Assembly (NCBI RefSeq): GCF_006346395.1
Contig: NZ_VDMS01000001.1
Coordinates: 1,178,001-1,242,000, forward strand
Length of the DNA: 64,000 bases
From: Nocardioides plantarum
Lineage (GTDB): Bacteria > Actinomycetota > Actinomycetes > Propionibacteriales > Nocardioidaceae
Direction: 5' to 3'
In this document: in pieces, positions 51,622 to 63,795 of the stretch
How positions within the stretch are numbered: position 1 is the first letter of the stretch
How the letters are laid out: the number at the start of each line of letters is the position of its first letter
The notes under the pieces: generated by a model
The model's input: the letters and a program-made list of their open reading frames with translations, nothing else
What the model was told of the DNA's origin: nothing
The model's database searches: none
Translations under genes and position numbers: made by a program

Positions 51622-52923
51622 TTACCGCAGGAATCCTTCGTAGTTGCGCTGCTGGAGCTGGCTCTCGATCTGTTTGACCGTGTCGAGTGCGACGCCGACC
51701 ATGATCAGGATCGAGGTACCGCCGAACGGGAAGTTCTGGTTGGCCTCGATGAGCACGAGCGCGACCAGCGGGATCAACGAGATCAGCCCGAGGTAGAGCG
51801 CACCCGGCAGCGTGATGCGGGACAGGACGTAGGACAGGTAGTCCTCGGTCGGCTTGCCCGCCCGGATCCCGGGGATGAAGCCGCCGTACTTCTTCATGTT
51901 GTCGGCCACCTCTTGGGGGTTGAAGGTGATCGAGACGTAGAAGTAGGTGAAGAAGATGATCAGCGCGAAGTAGGCCGCCATGTAGTACGGGTGGTCGCCC
52001 TTGACGAAGTGCGCGTTGATCCAGTTGATGTAACCGGGCGCGTCGGCGTTGCCCTGGTTGAACTGCACCGCCATCGCCGGCAGGTAGAGCAGCGAGGAGG
52101 CGAAGATAACCGGGATGATGCCGGCCTGGTTGACCTTGAGCGGGATGTAGGTCGAGCTGCCGCCGAACATCTTGCGTCCGACCATCCGGCGGGCGTACTG
52201 GACGGGGATGCGGCGCTGGGCCTGCTCGATGAAGATGACCGCGGCGATGATGACCATGCCGATCACGATCACGATGGCGAAGGTCCACCAGCCCTTGGTC
52301 TTGCCCACGGCCCACAGCTGGCCCGGGAAGGTGGCGACGACCTGGGTGAAAATGAGGATCGACATGCCGTTGCCGACGCCGCGCTCGGTGATGAGCTCGC
52401 CGAGCCACATGATGACGGCGGTGCCAGCGGTCATGGTCACGACCATGACGATGAACGTCGAGAGGCTGTCGCTGTGCAGGACGTTCGGGCAGTTCTGGAG
52501 CAGGTTGCCAGACCGCGCGAGAGCAACGATGCCCGTGGCCTGCAGGATTGCGAGACCGAGCGTCAGATAGCGGGTGTACTGGGTGATCTTGGTCTGGCCA
52601 GACTGCCCCTCCTTCTTCAGCGCCTCGAGCCGCGGGATGACCACGACGAGCAGCTGCAGGATGATGCTGGCAGTGATGTAGGGCATGATCCCGAGCGCGA
52701 AGATCGTCAGCTGGAGCAGCGACCCGCCGGAGAACAGGTTGATCAGGCTGTAGACACCGGTGCTGTTGGCGTCGTCACCGAGGCAGGACTGCACAGCAGT
52801 CACGTTCACCCCCGGGGCCGGGATCTGTGAGCCAGCCCGGAAGATCACGATGATGCCCAGGACGAACAACAGCTTCTTGCGAAGGTCCGGGGTCCGGAAG
52901 GCGTTCGCGAACGCGGTGAGCAC
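51622..52923 (-). CDS. secY: Protein translocase subunit SecY
   Basis: 433 aa from GTG 52923 with AAGAGGA upstream. Ten membrane helices; signature stretches include GIMPYITASIILQLL and the cytosolic loop before GFIPGIRAGKPTEDYLSYVL. It forms the core of the Sec channel with SecE and SecG. Its usual neighbour rplO is displaced by a secreted-protein gene and by 212 bp of non-coding DNA upstream, so secY may have gained its own promoter. Confidence 0.96.
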   Translation of the reverse strand: MLTAFANAFRTPDLRKKLLFVLGIIVIFRAGSQIPAPGVNVTAVQSCLGDDANSTGVYSLINLFSGGSLLQLTIFALGIMPYITASIILQLLVVVIPRLEALKKEGQSGQTKITQYTRYLTLGLAILQATGIVALARSGNLLQNCPNVLHSDSLSTFIVMVVTMTAGTAVIMWLGELITERGVGNGMSILIFTQVVATFPGQLWAVGKTKGWWTFAIVIVIGMVIIAAVIFIEQAQRRIPVQYARRMVGRKMFGGSSTYIPLKVNQAGIIPVIFASSLLYLPAMAVQFNQGNADAPGYINWINAHFVKGDHPYYMAAYFALIIFFTYFYVSITFNPQEVADNMKKYGGFIPGIRAGKPTEDYLSYVLSRITLPGALYLGLISLIPLVALVLIEANQNFPFGGTSILIMVGVALDTVKQIESQLQQRNYEGFLR

Positions 52924-53048
52924 TCGAAATCCTCTTTTCGTTAACTGATTACGAACGCTGGCCCAACGCGTCGGCTAAGCGCACTGGTTGACCTCATGAC
53001 ACATTCGCACACACCCGGTTGCCCCGGACTGCCTAGCGCTGAGCCCCA

Positions 53049-53085
53049 GTTCGGATCGCCGCGAACTGCTCGCGACGATCCGAAC
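53049..53085. terminator. Perfect 10-bp stem upstream of secY
   Basis: GTTCGGATCG (53049-53058) pairs exactly with CGATCCGAAC (53076-53085) around a 17-nt loop; the inner CGCGAACTGCTCGCG strengthens the hairpin. It lies just after the stop of the secreted-protein gene (minus strand), so it may attenuate or end transcription before secY. There is no U-tract. Confidence 0.5.
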
Positions 53086-53135
53086 CGAGGAAGTACTCAC
53101 GCCGCATCGCACCCCCATCGGGCCGACGCGATCGC

Positions 53136-53546
53136 TCAGGTCTGAAAGCCGTCCTCATCAGCGCACGCCACGTTTGCTGTTGTCGACATGACACAGAACT
53201 TGTACTGGATGAACTTGTTGTTCGTCACGGAGCAGGTCTTCGAGGTGCCGGACCCGCCACGGTTTTCGCAGACGTTGTACGTGGTGGCACCGTTGACCCG
53301 CCAGTAGAGTCGCTGGCCGAGTCCGTCCGCGGACTTGTCGGAAAGCTTCACGGTAGCGTCCGACTTCGCCGTGCTGCGCGCCCGCTCGTTGTCGTCCTTC
53401 TTCAGCACGTAGGTCTCTGAGCCTACGGATGCGAAGTAGGACTGACTCCATCCGGACGCCGCATGGGCCGGCCCACCGAAGGTGAGGGCCAAGGTCACGC
53501 CAAAGACAAGTACACCGAGCCGAGTTCCTAGCCGAGATGGCCGCAT
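53136..53546 (-). CDS. Small secreted protein inserted between rplO and secY
   Basis: 136 aa from ATG 53546, with TGGAGG five bases upstream. Signal peptide (LGVLVFGVTLALTFGGPAHA then ASG) and a mature domain of about 105 residues rich in Ser, Thr, Asn and Lys with four cysteines (YNVCENRG, SKTCSVTN, YKFCVMS, NVACADED), probably two disulfides. I do not recognise the family. Base composition is lower in GC than the ribosomal genes on both sides and the gene has 73 and 212 bp of spacer, so it looks like a later arrival in the spc operon. It may be read with the operon and hence highly expressed. Confidence 0.75.
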   Translation of the reverse strand: MRPSRLGTRLGVLVFGVTLALTFGGPAHAASGWSQSYFASVGSETYVLKKDDNERARSTAKSDATVKLSDKSADGLGQRLYWRVNGATTYNVCENRGGSGTSKTCSVTNNKFIQYKFCVMSTTANVACADEDGFQT

Positions 53547-53619
53547 ACGTCCTCCAGTTGGATCCACAGATTGTGCCGTGACCTTACCCCAGGCCGTGAC
53601 ACCGAGCGCCAGGTTGGCC

Positions 53620-54060
53620 TCAGCCCAGGGTGACCGAGCCGCCAGCGGCCTCGATCTTCTGCTTTGCCGAGGCCGAGAACGCGTGCGCGGTGACCGACAC
53701 CTTGACGTCGATGTCACCCTGCCCGAGCACCTTGACCGGCAGGCCCTTGCGGACCGCACCCTTGGCCACCAGCGCGTCGACGGTCACGTCGCCGCCCTCG
53801 GGGAACAGGGTGCCGAGCTTGTCGAGGTTGACGACCTGGAACTCGACGCGGAACGGGTTGCGGAAACCCTTGAGCTTGGGCAGACGCATGTGGATGGGCA
53901 TCTGGCCACCCTCGAACGCCACCGGGACCTGGTAGCGGGCCTTGGTGCCCTTGGTACCGCGACCCGAGGTCTTGCCCTTGGAGCCCTCACCGCGACCCAC
54001 GCGGGTCTTGGCCTTCTTGGCGCCCGGTGCGGGGCGCAGGTGGTGCAACTTGAGCGTCAT
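53620..54060 (-). CDS. rplO: 50S ribosomal protein L15
   Basis: 146 aa. Typical Gly/Arg/Lys-rich N-terminus ([19 protein letters not shown]) that threads into 23S rRNA, and the C-terminal globular part ([20 protein letters not shown]). Follows rpmD after 1 nt. The next gene downstream is not secY but a secreted-protein gene. Confidence 0.97.
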   Translation of the reverse strand: MTLKLHHLRPAPGAKKAKTRVGRGEGSKGKTSGRGTKGTKARYQVPVAFEGGQMPIHMRLPKLKGFRNPFRVEFQVVNLDKLGTLFPEGGDVTVDALVAKGAVRKGLPVKVLGQGDIDVKVSVTAHAFSASAKQKIEAAGGSVTLG

Positions 54061-54061
54061 G

Positions 54062-54243
54062 TCACTCGACCTCCTCGAACGTCACCAGGTGACGGACGGT
54101 GTGGACCATGCCGCGGATCTCGGGCCGGTCCTCCTTCACGACCACGTCACCGATGCGCTTGAGGCCCAGCGAGCGCACGGTCTCGCGCTGGTTGGCCTTG
54201 CACCCGATGGTGGACTTCAACTGCTGGATCTTGAGCTGGGCCA

Positions 54244-54244
<1 letters not shown>
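54062..54244 (-). CDS. rpmD: 50S ribosomal protein L30
   Basis: 60 aa: [20 protein letters not shown] then [20 protein letters not shown]. Length and motif are those of bacterial L30. Its ATG overlaps the TGA of rpsE by 1 nt (TGATG), indicating coupled translation in the spc operon. Confidence 0.97.
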
Positions 54245-54876
<632 letters not shown>

Positions 54877-54912
54877 GAGTTCTCTACTCCCTGTTCGTGT
54901 TGGTCGCTGGCT

Positions 54913-55296
54913 CTAGAACACGAGCCCGCCGGAGCGGGCCCCGTCAGCCAGGGCCGCGATCCGGCCGTGGTACTTGTTGCCGGCGCGGTCGAAGACCACG
55001 GTGTCGACGCCCTGCGCCTTGGCGCGCTCGGCGACGAGCTCACCGACACGGGTCGCCTTGGCGCTCTTGTCACCGTCGAGGCCGCGCAGGTCGGCCTCCA
55101 TGGTCGAGGCCGAGGCCAGCGTCTTGCCGACCAGGTCGTCGACGACCTGGACGGAGATGTGCTTGGTGGACCGGGTCACCACCAGGCGCGGACGCTCGGG
55201 GGTGCCGGAGAGCTTCTTGCGACCGCGCACCTGGCGCTTGAGCCGCGACTGCAGGCGCTTGGACGCGTGCTTCTGCTGCTTGATCTTGACGGCCAT
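54913..55296 (-). CDS. rplR: 50S ribosomal protein L18
   Basis: 127 aa. Basic N-terminus ([20 protein letters not shown]), then [20 protein letters not shown] and the C-terminal [20 protein letters not shown]. It binds 5S rRNA with L5. Three nt after rplF. Confidence 0.97.
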   Translation of the reverse strand: MAVKIKQQKHASKRLQSRLKRQVRGRKKLSGTPERPRLVVTRSTKHISVQVVDDLVGKTLASASTMEADLRGLDGDKSAKATRVGELVAERAKAQGVDTVVFDRAGNKYHGRIAALADGARSGGLVF

Positions 55297-55299
55297 GGA

Positions 55300-55839
55300 C
55301 TACTTACCAGCCTTTCCGACCTTGCGGCGGATGTGCTCGCCGGAGTAGCGGACACCCTTGCCCTTGTAGGGCTCGGGCTTGCGAAGCTTGCGGATGTTGG
55401 CGGCGGTCTCGCCGACCAGCTGCTTGTCGATGCCGACCACGCCGAGGCGGGTCGGTCCGTCGACGGTGAAGGTGATGCCGGCGGGCGCGTCGAAGATGAT
55501 GACGTGCGAGTAGCCGAGCTGGAACTCGAGCTGCGTGGGGCCCTTGGAGAGCACGCGGTAACCCACGCCCACGATCTCGAGCTTCTTCTCGTAGCCGTCG
55601 GTCACGCCGACGACCATGTTGTTGACCAGGGTGCGGGTCAGCCCGTGGAGCGACTTGCTGATGCGCTCGTCGTCGGGACGGGTGACGTCGAGGACGCCGT
55701 CACCCTTGACCACGGCGATCGGTGCGGGGATGGAGTGGCTGAGGGTTCCCTTGGGACCCTTGACGGTCACCAGGGGGCCGTCGATGGCCACGTCGACACC
55801 GGACGGGACCGCGACGGGGAGCTTGCCAATGCGCGACAT
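55300..55839 (-). CDS. rplF: 50S ribosomal protein L6
   Basis: 179 aa. [20 protein letters not shown] start and the conserved C-terminal [21 protein letters not shown]6 sits near the factor-binding site of the large subunit. 27 nt after rpsH. Confidence 0.97.
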   Translation of the reverse strand: MSRIGKLPVAVPSGVDVAIDGPLVTVKGPKGTLSHSIPAPIAVVKGDGVLDVTRPDDERISKSLHGLTRTLVNNMVVGVTDGYEKKLEIVGVGYRVLSKGPTQLEFQLGYSHVIIFDAPAGITFTVDGPTRLGVVGIDKQLVGETAANIRKLRKPEPYKGKGVRYSGEHIRRKVGKAGK

Positions 55840-55866
55840 GCTGTGTTTCTCCTATCTCGGTCTCGG

Positions 55867-56268
55867 TTACCAGACGTAGGCGAGGACTTCTCCGCCCACG
55901 CCCTTCTGGTTGGCTTGACGGTCGGTGAGCAGACCCTGGCTCGTCGAGATGATCGCGATGCCGAGGCCGCCGAGCACCTTGGGCAGGCCCGTGTGCTTGG
56001 CGTAGACCCGGAGGCCGGGCTTGCTGACACGGCGCAGACCGGCGAGCGAGCGCTCGCGGCTGCGGCCGTACTTGAGGGTGATCGTGAGCGTCTGGCCGAC
56101 GCCCTCGTTGTCGGTCACGTCGAAGGAGGCGATGTAGCCCTCCTGCTTGAGGATCTCGGCGACGCCCTGCTTGAGCTTGCTGTAGGGCATGGAGACGTCG
56201 TCGTGGAACGCCTGGTTGGCGTTGCGCAGACGCGTGAGCATGTCTGCGATCGGGTCGGTCATCGTCAT
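55867..56268 (-). CDS. rpsH: 30S ribosomal protein S8
   Basis: 133 aa. [20 protein letters not shown] start and C-terminal [21 protein letters not shown] primary 16S rRNA-binding protein and, in E. coli, the translational repressor of the spc operon through the L5 leader. A short hairpin lies in the 74-nt spacer upstream (56298-56315). Confidence 0.97.
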   Translation of the reverse strand: MTMTDPIADMLTRLRNANQAFHDDVSMPYSKLKQGVAEILKQEGYIASFDVTDNEGVGQTLTITLKYGRSRERSLAGLRRVSKPGLRVYAKHTGLPKVLGGLGIAIISTSQGLLTDRQANQKGVGGEVLAYVW

Positions 56269-56297
56269 GGAAGGTCGTTCTCTCTCTTCTGTGGTTT

Positions 56298-56315
56298 CCG
56301 CTCCCGCAGGAGCGG
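56298..56315 (-). other. Small hairpin between rpsN and rpsH
   Basis: CCGCTCC and GGAGCGG form a perfect 7-bp stem with a 4-nt loop in one of the few spacers of the operon. It might be a processing site or a regulatory element; nothing more can be said. Confidence 0.4.
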
Positions 56316-56342
56316 ACCTTCAGCGGTTGGTGTGGCTGGTGG

Positions 56343-56528
56343 TCACCAGGAGGACTTGGTCACGCCGGGCAGCTCGCCGCGGTGAGCCATCTCGCGCAGG
56401 CAGATGCGGCACAGGCCGAACTTGCGGTAGACGGCCTTGGGGCGTCCGCAGCGCTGGCAGCGGGTGTAGCCGCGGACGGCGAACTTGGGCTTGCGGGCCG
56501 CCTTGACCTTCAGAGCAGTCTTGGCCAT
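56343..56528 (-). CDS. rpsN: 30S ribosomal protein S14, zinc-binding type Z
   Basis: 61 aa. Four zinc ligands C24, C27, C40 and C43 ([19 protein letters not shown]) mark the short C+ type S14. Actinobacteria commonly carry this form in the spc operon and a zinc-free paralogue elsewhere for zinc starvation. One nt after rplE. Confidence 0.96.
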
Positions 56529-56529
56529 G

Positions 56530-57102
56530 TCAGTTCTCCTTGAAGGGGAAGCCGAGCTGCTTGAGCAGCGCGCGACCCTGGTCGTCGGTCGTGGCGGTGG
56601 TCACGACGGTGATGTCCATGCCGCGCTGGCGGTCGACCTTGTCCTGGTTGATCTCGTGGAACATGACCTGCTCGGTCAGACCGAACGTGTAGTTGCCGTT
56701 GCCGTCGAACTGACCGGGGTTGAGACCACGGAAGTCGCGGATACGGGGCAGCGCGAGCGACAGCAGCCGGTCGAGGAACTCCCACATCCGGTCACCGCGC
56801 AGCGTGACGTGGCAACCGATCGGCATGCCCTCACGCAGCTTGAACTGGGCGATCGACTTGCGGGCCTTGGTCACGGCCGGCTTCTGGCCGGTGATCGCGG
56901 TGAGGTCGCGGATGGCGCCCTCGATCAGCTTGGAGTCGCGGGCGGCCTCGCCCACACCCATGTTGACCACGATCTTGACCAGGCCGGGGACCTGCATGAT
57001 GTTGGGGATCTCGAACTCGGCCTTGATCGCCGGCACGATCTCCTCGCGGTAGCGCGTCTTGAGACGCGGGGTGACCTTCTCGGCCACTGCTCCCTCGGTC
57101 AT
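56530..57102 (-). CDS. rplE: 50S ribosomal protein L5
   Basis: 190 aa. [19 protein letters not shown] near the N-terminus, [20 protein letters not shown], and [20 protein letters not shown] at the C-terminus. Binds 5S rRNA in the central protuberance. Two nt after rplX. Confidence 0.97.
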
Positions 57103-57104
57103 GC

Positions 57105-57482
57105 TCAGATCTCCTTGCCGGTCTTGCGCGAGATGCGCACGCTGCGCGTGCCCAGGTAGGTGGAGCCGTCGGGACGGCGCTTGGTGACCTCTTCGCGGCG
57201 GAAGCCGATCCGGGTCACGCCGTCACCCTCGACGAGCATCACGTTGGACACGTGGATGGGCGCCTCGGTGGTGATGATGCCACCGGTGTTGCCCGCCCGA
57301 CCGCCCTGGTTGACGACCTTGGTGTGCCGCTTGATGCGGTTGACGCCCTCGACGATCACGCGCTGCTCCTCGCGGAGCACCTTGATGACCTTGCCCTCGG
57401 CGCCCTTGTCCTTGCCGGCGATCACCTTGACGGTGTCACCCTTCTTGATGTCGACCTTCGCGGCCTTCTTCTGCGTAGCCAT
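57105..57482 (-). CDS. rplX: 50S ribosomal protein L24
   Basis: 125 aa from ATG 57482, which overlaps the rplN stop by 1 nt; the GTG at 57485 is inside that stop and is rejected. KOW motif [20 protein letters not shown], then [20 protein letters not shown]. An early assembly protein of the large subunit. Confidence 0.97.
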   Translation of the reverse strand: MATQKKAAKVDIKKGDTVKVIAGKDKGAEGKVIKVLREEQRVIVEGVNRIKRHTKVVNQGGRAGNTGGIITTEAPIHVSNVMLVEGDGVTRIGFRREEVTKRRPDGSTYLGTRSVRISRKTGKEI

Positions 57483-57850
57483 CACAGCACCTCCGGGGCG
57501 AGCGAGATGATCTTCATGAACTTCTTCTCGCGCAGCTCGCGGCCCACGGGGCCGAAGATGCGGGTGCCTCGCGGCTCGCCGTCGGCCTTGAGGATGACGG
57601 CGGCGTTCTCGTCGAAGCGGATGTAGGACCCGTCGGCACGACGGCGCTCCTTGACGGTGCGCACGATGACGGCCTTGACGACGTCGCCCTTCTTGACGTT
57701 GCCGCCGGGGATCGCGTCCTTGACCGTGGCGACGATGACGTCACCGATGCCGGCGTAGCGCCGACCCGAGCCGCCGAGCACGCGGATGCAGAGGATCTCC
57801 TTGGCACCCGTGTTGTCGGCGACCTTGAGTCGCGACTCCTGCTGAATCAC
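57482..57850 (-). CDS. rplN: 50S ribosomal protein L14
   Basis: 122 aa. [20 protein letters not shown] start and [20 protein letters not shown] near the end, the L14 signatures. Binds 23S rRNA near the subunit interface. Separated from rpsQ by a 78-nt spacer, one of two longer gaps in the operon. Confidence 0.97.
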   Translation of the reverse strand: MIQQESRLKVADNTGAKEILCIRVLGGSGRRYAGIGDVIVATVKDAIPGGNVKKGDVVKAVIVRTVKERRRADGSYIRFDENAAVILKADGEPRGTRIFGPVGRELREKKFMKIISLAPEVL

Positions 57851-57928
57851 TGTTGTCTCCTTGTCGAGCCGGTTCTCCGCACCTCGCGGGCGAGGAGCCT
57901 GGCTGAACGGTGTTGATGAATGAGGGTG

Positions 57929-58222
57929 TTACTTGGCCTTCTCGAGGACCTGGACCAGGCGCCAGCGCTTGGTGGCCGACAGCGGGCGGGTCTCCATGAT
58001 CAGGACCCGGTCGCCGGTGCCGCACTCGTTGTTCTCGTCGTGCGCCTTGAGCCGGCTGGTGCGACGCAGGACCTTGCCGTAGAGCGCGTGCTTGACGCGG
58101 TCCTCGACCTCGACCACGACCGTCTTGTTCATCTTGTCGCTGACGACCAGGCCCTCGCGGGTCTTGCGCGCGTTGCGCTGCACCGAGGTGTCGCTGGTGT
58201 CGCTGCTGTCAGGGGTGCTCAT
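57929..58222 (-). CDS. rpsQ: 30S ribosomal protein S17
   Basis: 97 aa. A Ser/Thr/Asp-rich N-terminal extension ([15 protein letters not shown]) precedes the conserved [20 protein letters not shown] and [19 protein letters not shown]. Overlaps rpmC by 4 nt. Confidence 0.97.
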   Translation of the reverse strand: MSTPDSSDTSDTSVQRNARKTREGLVVSDKMNKTVVVEVEDRVKHALYGKVLRRTSRLKAHDENNECGTGDRVLIMETRPLSATKRWRLVQVLEKAK

Positions 58223-58458
58223 GCGGTTGCCTCGTCGTTCGTGCCGGGAGCGGTACGGATGCCGAGCTCGCGCTCGCGCACCACGGTGTAGATCCGCGCG
58301 ATGTCCTTCTTGACCGTACGCAGCCGGCCGTGGCTCTCGAGCTGGCCGGTCGCGGCCTGGAAGCGCAGGTTGAACAGCTCTTCTTTGGCCTCGCGCAGCT
58401 TGGACTCGAGATCGATGTCGTTGAACTCGTCGAGCTCGTGGGCCTTGACCTCAGCCAT
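58219..58458 (-). CDS. rpmC: 50S ribosomal protein L29
   Basis: 79 aa. Two-helix protein: [20 protein letters not shown] and [21 protein letters not shown]29 lies at the exit tunnel near L23. Overlaps rplP by 1 nt and rpsQ by 4 nt. Confidence 0.97.
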   Translation of the reverse strand: MAEVKAHELDEFNDIDLESKLREAKEELFNLRFQAATGQLESHGRLRTVKKDIARIYTVVRERELGIRTAPGTNDEATA

Positions 58459-58877
58459 CAGAACTCACCGGCCTCTCGGGTGATGAAGCGGCACTTCATG
58501 GGGAGCTTGTGGATGGCACGACGCATCGCCTCGCGGGCGGTCTCCTCGTCGACACCGGACAGCTCGAACATGACACGGCCGGGCTTGACGTTGGCGATCC
58601 ACCACTCGGGCGAGCCCTTACCGGAACCCATGCGGGTCTCGGCGGGCTTCTTGGTGAGCGGGCGGTCGGGGTAGATGTTGATCCAGACCTTGCCGCCACG
58701 CTTGATGTGACGGGTCATGGCGATACGGGCCGACTCGATCTGGCGGTTGGTCACGTAGTGACCCTCGAGCGCCTGGATGCCGAACTCACCGAAGGCGAGG
58801 GACGTGCCGCCCTTGGCCGAGCCGCGGCGGTCGGGGTGGTGCTGCTTGCGGTGCTTGACGCGACGGGGCATCAACAT
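58458..58877 (-). CDS. rplP: 50S ribosomal protein L16
   Basis: 139 aa. The start [19 protein letters not shown] matches the usual MLxPRRxKxRKxHR opening, which decides for ATG 58877 over 58871. [20 protein letters not shown] and [13 protein letters not shown] are the central motifs. Three nt after rpsC. Confidence 0.97.
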   Translation of the reverse strand: MLMPRRVKHRKQHHPDRRGSAKGGTSLAFGEFGIQALEGHYVTNRQIESARIAMTRHIKRGGKVWINIYPDRPLTKKPAETRMGSGKGSPEWWIANVKPGRVMFELSGVDEETAREAMRRAIHKLPMKCRFITREAGEF

Positions 58878-58880
58878 GGG

Positions 58881-59707
<827 letters not shown>

Positions 59708-59708
<1 letters not shown>

Positions 59709-60130
59709 CAGGCACCCTTTCCGTTCTTCTTGGCGACAGCGGCCGGCTGCACCACGAGCGTGATGTGGCTGGTCCGCTTGTTGATCCGGGTGGCCCGGCC
59801 CTGGGCACGGGGGCGCCAGCGCTTCATCGTCGGGCCCTCGTCGACCATGGCGATGGAGACGACCAGGTCGCTGGCGTCGAGGCCCTCGGTGGTCTCGGCG
59901 TTGGCGATCGCGCTCTCGAGGACCTTGTAGACGGTCTCGGAGGCGGCCTGCGGCGCGAACTGCAGGATCGACAGCGCGTCGTCGACGGGCAGGCCGCGGA
60001 CGAGGTCGACGACCCGGCGGGCCTTCATCGGGGTGATCCGCTGGAAGCGGGCACTCGCGAAGGCGCCCGGCTGGTCGCCCAGCAGGGTGTCGCGGCGCGC
60101 GCTGATGCGGTGACGCTCAGTGGTGGCCAT
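59708..60130 (-). CDS. rplV: 50S ribosomal protein L22
   Basis: 140 aa. [20 protein letters not shown] and the beta-hairpin [20 protein letters not shown] that lines the exit tunnel, where macrolide-resistance changes occur; the loop looks wild type. Overlaps rpsS by 1 nt. Confidence 0.97.
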
Positions 60131-60411
60131 CAGCGACGACGCCCCTTCCGGTCTTCCTTGACGTGCCCGCGGTAGGTGCGGGTCGGGGCGAACTCGCCCA
60201 GCTTGTGACCGACCATGGAGTCGGTGACGAAGACCGGGACGTGCTTGCGTCCGTCGTGCACGGCGACCGTGTGACCGATGAAGTCAGGCGTGATCATCGA
60301 ACGGCGCGACCAGGTCTTGATGACGTTGTGGGTGCCCTTGTCGTTCTCGGCGTCCACCTTCTTCTGAAGGTGGTCGTCGACGAAGGGGCCCTTCTTGAGG
60401 CTGCGAGGCAT
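60130..60411 (-). CDS. rpsS: 30S ribosomal protein S19
   Basis: 93 aa. [20 protein letters not shown] start and [20 protein letters not shown], the S19 signature. It binds the head of the small subunit with S13. 15 nt after rplB. Confidence 0.97.
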   Translation of the reverse strand: MPRSLKKGPFVDDHLQKKVDAENDKGTHNVIKTWSRRSMITPDFIGHTVAVHDGRKHVPVFVTDSMVGHKLGEFAPTRTYRGHVKEDRKGRRR

Positions 60412-60426
60412 CTGTCTTCTTCCCTA

Positions 60427-61263
<837 letters not shown>

Positions 61264-61292
61264 GTGTCTTGTCTTCCTTAATCAGGCGCCGG

Positions 61293-61598
61293 TCAGGAGA
61301 CCGGGCCCCCGAAGATGTCGATGCGGTGGCCCTCGGCGAGGCTGACGATCGCGCGCTTGGTGTCCTTGCGCTTGCCCAGGCCGGTCTTGGTACGGCGCGT
61401 CTTGCCGACCCGGTTGAGCGTGTTGACCGAGGTGACCTTGACGTTGAAGATCTTCTCGACCGCGATCTTGATCTCGGTCTTGTTGGCCTCGGGGTGCACC
61501 AGGAAGGTGTACTTGTTGTTGTCGAGGAGGCCGTAGCTCTTCTCGGACACCACGGGTGCGATCAGGACGTCACGGTGGTCCTTGTGGATCGTGCTCAC
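61293..61598 (-). CDS. rplW: 50S ribosomal protein L23
   Basis: 101 aa. [20 protein letters not shown] and [20 protein letters not shown]. It sits at the tunnel exit and is the docking site for trigger factor and SRP. The GTG start overlaps the rplD stop by 4 nt. Confidence 0.97.
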   Translation of the reverse strand: MSTIHKDHRDVLIAPVVSEKSYGLLDNNKYTFLVHPEANKTEIKIAVEKIFNVKVTSVNTLNRVGKTRRTKTGLGKRKDTKRAIVSLAEGHRIDIFGGPVS

Positions 61599-62254
61599 TT
61601 GTCGCCCTCCTCGGTCTTGTCGAGGCCGACGGTGGTGGCGGCGGCCTTGCCCTCGCGCGTGGCGTGGGCGATGAAGGCGTCGTAGGCACCCTGGGTGAAC
61701 ACGATGTCGTCGGAGTCGAGGACGTCGTAGGTGTTGAGCTGGTCGACCGCGACGATGTGGACCTCGTGCGCGTTGCGCAGCGAGAGCCAGGTGACGGTGT
61801 CGGTGCGCTCGAGGACCACCAGGAACTTGGTCCGCGACGAGAGCTCGGCCAGCGCCAGCAGGGCGTTCTTGGTCGAGGGCTTCTCACCGGTGACGATCGA
61901 CTCGACCACGTGGATGCGCTCGTTGCGGGCCCGGTCGGAGAGGGCACCGCGCAGGGCGGCGGCCTTCATCTTCTTGGGGGTGCGCTGGTCGTAGCTGCGC
62001 GGGTGCGGGCCGTGGACGACGCCACCGCCGGCGAACTGCGGCGCGCGGGTCGAGCCCTGGCGGGCGCGGCCGGTGCCCTTCTGCTTGTAGGGCTTGCGTC
62101 CACCACCGCGCACCTCGGCGCGCGTCTTGGTGGAGTGGGTGCCCTGGCGGGCGGCGGCGCGCTGGGCGACGACGACCTGGTGGATCAGGGGCACGTTGAC
62201 CTTCGCGTCGAAGATCTCGGCGGGGAGGTCGACCTTGACAGTCTTGACAGCCAT
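61595..62254 (-). CDS. rplD: 50S ribosomal protein L4
   Basis: 219 aa. [20 protein letters not shown] and [18 protein letters not shown] form the tunnel loop. In E. coli L4 represses the S10 operon through its leader; whether that holds here is unknown. Two nt after rplC. Confidence 0.97.
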   Translation of the reverse strand: MAVKTVKVDLPAEIFDAKVNVPLIHQVVVAQRAAARQGTHSTKTRAEVRGGGRKPYKQKGTGRARQGSTRAPQFAGGGVVHGPHPRSYDQRTPKKMKAAALRGALSDRARNERIHVVESIVTGEKPSTKNALLALAELSSRTKFLVVLERTDTVTWLSLRNAHEVHIVAVDQLNTYDVLDSDDIVFTQGAYDAFIAHATREGKAAATTVGLDKTEEGDK

Positions 62255-62256
62255 GC

Positions 62257-62913
62257 TCAGGCCTCCTGCTTCTTGGCAGCCGAGCGCAGCATGATCAGGC
62301 CGCCCTTGGGGCCGGGTACGGCGCCCTTGACGAGGATCAGGCCCTTCTCGATGTCGACCGCGTGGACGGTGATGTTCTGGGTGGTCACGACGTCGGAGCC
62401 CATGCGACCAGCCATCCGGGTGCCGCGGAAGACGCGACCGGGAGTGGCGCAGGCACCGATCGAGCCGGGCTTGCGGTGGTTGCGGTGAGCACCGTGCGAG
62501 GCGCCCACACCGTGGAAGCCGTGGCGCTTCATGACGCCGGCGAAGCCCTTGCCCTTGCTGGTGCCGGTGACGTCGATGACGTCACCCGCGCCGAAGGTGT
62601 CGACCGCGAGCTCCTGGCCGACCGTGTAGGTCGAGGCGTCGGCGGTGCGGATCTCGACCACGTGACGGCGCGGCGTGGTGCCGGCCTTGTCGAAGTGGCC
62701 GGCCTGCGGCTTGGTGATCTTGCGACCCTCGATCTCGCCGTAGCCGACCTGGATGGCGTTGTAGCCGTCGGGCTCGGGCAGGCGGACCTGGGTGATGACG
62801 TTGGTGGCCGCCGCGATGACGGTGACCGGGACGACCTTGTTGTTGTCGTCCCACAGCTGGGTCATGCCGAGCTTGGTGCCCAGCAGTCCCTTGACGTTGC
62901 GTTCGGTAGTCAT
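62257..62913 (-). CDS. rplC: 50S ribosomal protein L3
   Basis: 218 aa. [20 protein letters not shown] start region and [19 protein letters not shown] loop that reaches the peptidyl transferase centre, then [20 protein letters not shown]. 13 nt after rpsJ. Confidence 0.98.
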   Translation of the reverse strand: MTTERNVKGLLGTKLGMTQLWDDNNKVVPVTVIAAATNVITQVRLPEPDGYNAIQVGYGEIEGRKITKPQAGHFDKAGTTPRRHVVEIRTADASTYTVGQELAVDTFGAGDVIDVTGTSKGKGFAGVMKRHGFHGVGASHGAHRNHRKPGSIGACATPGRVFRGTRMAGRMGSDVVTTQNITVHAVDIEKGLILVKGAVPGPKGGLIMLRSAAKKQEA

Positions 62914-62926
62914 GGCTCTCCCGACC

Positions 62927-63235
62927 TCAGAGCTTGATCTCGATGTCGACGCCCGCAGGCAGGTCGAGACGCATCAGCGAGTCGACGGTCTTGGGCGTCG
63001 GGTCGATGATGTCGATGAGGCGCTTGTGGGTGCGCATCTCGAAGTGCTCGCGGGAGTCCTTGTACTTGTGGGGCGAGCGGATGACGCAGTACACGTTCTT
63101 CTCGGTCGGCAGCGGCACGGGGCCGGCGACCTTCGCACCCGTGCGGGTGACGGTGTCCACGATCTTGCGCGCCGAGGTGTCGATCACCTCGTGGTCATAG
63201 GCCTTGAGCCTGATGCGGATCTTCTGTCCCGCCAT
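62927..63235 (-). CDS. rpsJ: 30S ribosomal protein S10
   Basis: 102 aa from ATG 63235; earlier in-frame codons are not supported. [20 protein letters not shown] and [20 protein letters not shown] are S10 signatures. It is also the transcription-antitermination factor NusE. First gene of the operon, preceded by a leader without tuf, which in many bacteria lies directly upstream. Confidence 0.98.
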   Translation of the reverse strand: MAGQKIRIRLKAYDHEVIDTSARKIVDTVTRTGAKVAGPVPLPTEKNVYCVIRSPHKYKDSREHFEMRTHKRLIDIIDPTPKTVDSLMRLDLPAGVDIEIKL

Positions 63236-63795
63236 AGGTAGCTCGTCCTTCTCGCTCGTCCTGCGTCTGGGTCTTGGCTCCGCGTCCCACCCCCGCGGTC
63301 GGGCGTGTCGCCTGCTGTTGGAACAGACGATCCGCGCACGAACGCTTTCTGGCCCGTGGATCATGAGCCTGGAGGTGGTGCTGATCGGGTCTCCAGTGCG
63401 GTGCGGCTGCTGCCACCACCACGTCACGGCGCAGCCCGTGGGGCCGTGCTGGGAGACGCGATTCAGTAGTCAAGACCTGCCACACCCCGGCAACCCGCCG
63501 GAGCAACCTGGATATCTTGGCAGACATCGGCGCGTGGTTCCAACTTCACGCCGACGATGTGCCTCGAGCTTGCTCGCAGCACGTCGTCAGGGCGGGAGGT
63601 CGAGCGAGCACGGAGCGCCCGTCGCGAAGCGTCGGGCGGTCCGAGCGCAGTCGAGACCCGACGCCGCACCCGTGCCGCGAGCTTGCTCGCCGCCACTGAC
63701 GGACTACCCCCGCGGCCGGCTCCGTCGTACTGTCGGCACGGCAGAACGAGAACACGTTCTACATGGCTGCGGTGCGGACGACGAAGGGACACCAC
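63236..63795. other. Intergenic region with S10 leader and dispersed repeats
   Basis: No gene is convincing here. The part 63236-63480 must carry the promoter and leader of the S10 operon (minus strand); I see no unambiguous -35/-10 pair. GAGCTTGCTCG occurs at about 63567 and, as the small palindrome GCGAGCTTGCTCGC, near 63678, and GTCGAGACCCG near 63650 links this stretch to the dispersed repeats at 11473 and 26886. The right end holds the promoter of the gene at 63796. Confidence 0.5.
63749..63762. promoter_or_regulatory. Candidate KstR-like operator
   Basis: AGAACACGTTCT (63749-63760) has 5-bp complementary arms around AC and, with flanks, fits TnnAACnnGTTnnA at all fixed positions except the first T. 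KstR is a TetR-type repressor of sterol catabolism genes in actinobacteria. The site is 34 nt upstream of the decarboxylase-family start. Weak evidence from one site. Confidence 0.35.

Noticed and set aside
63241-63427. N-terminal extension of rpsJ.
   Set aside because: S10 starts at [13 protein letters not shown] in all relatives I know; the upstream frame has leader-type sequence.
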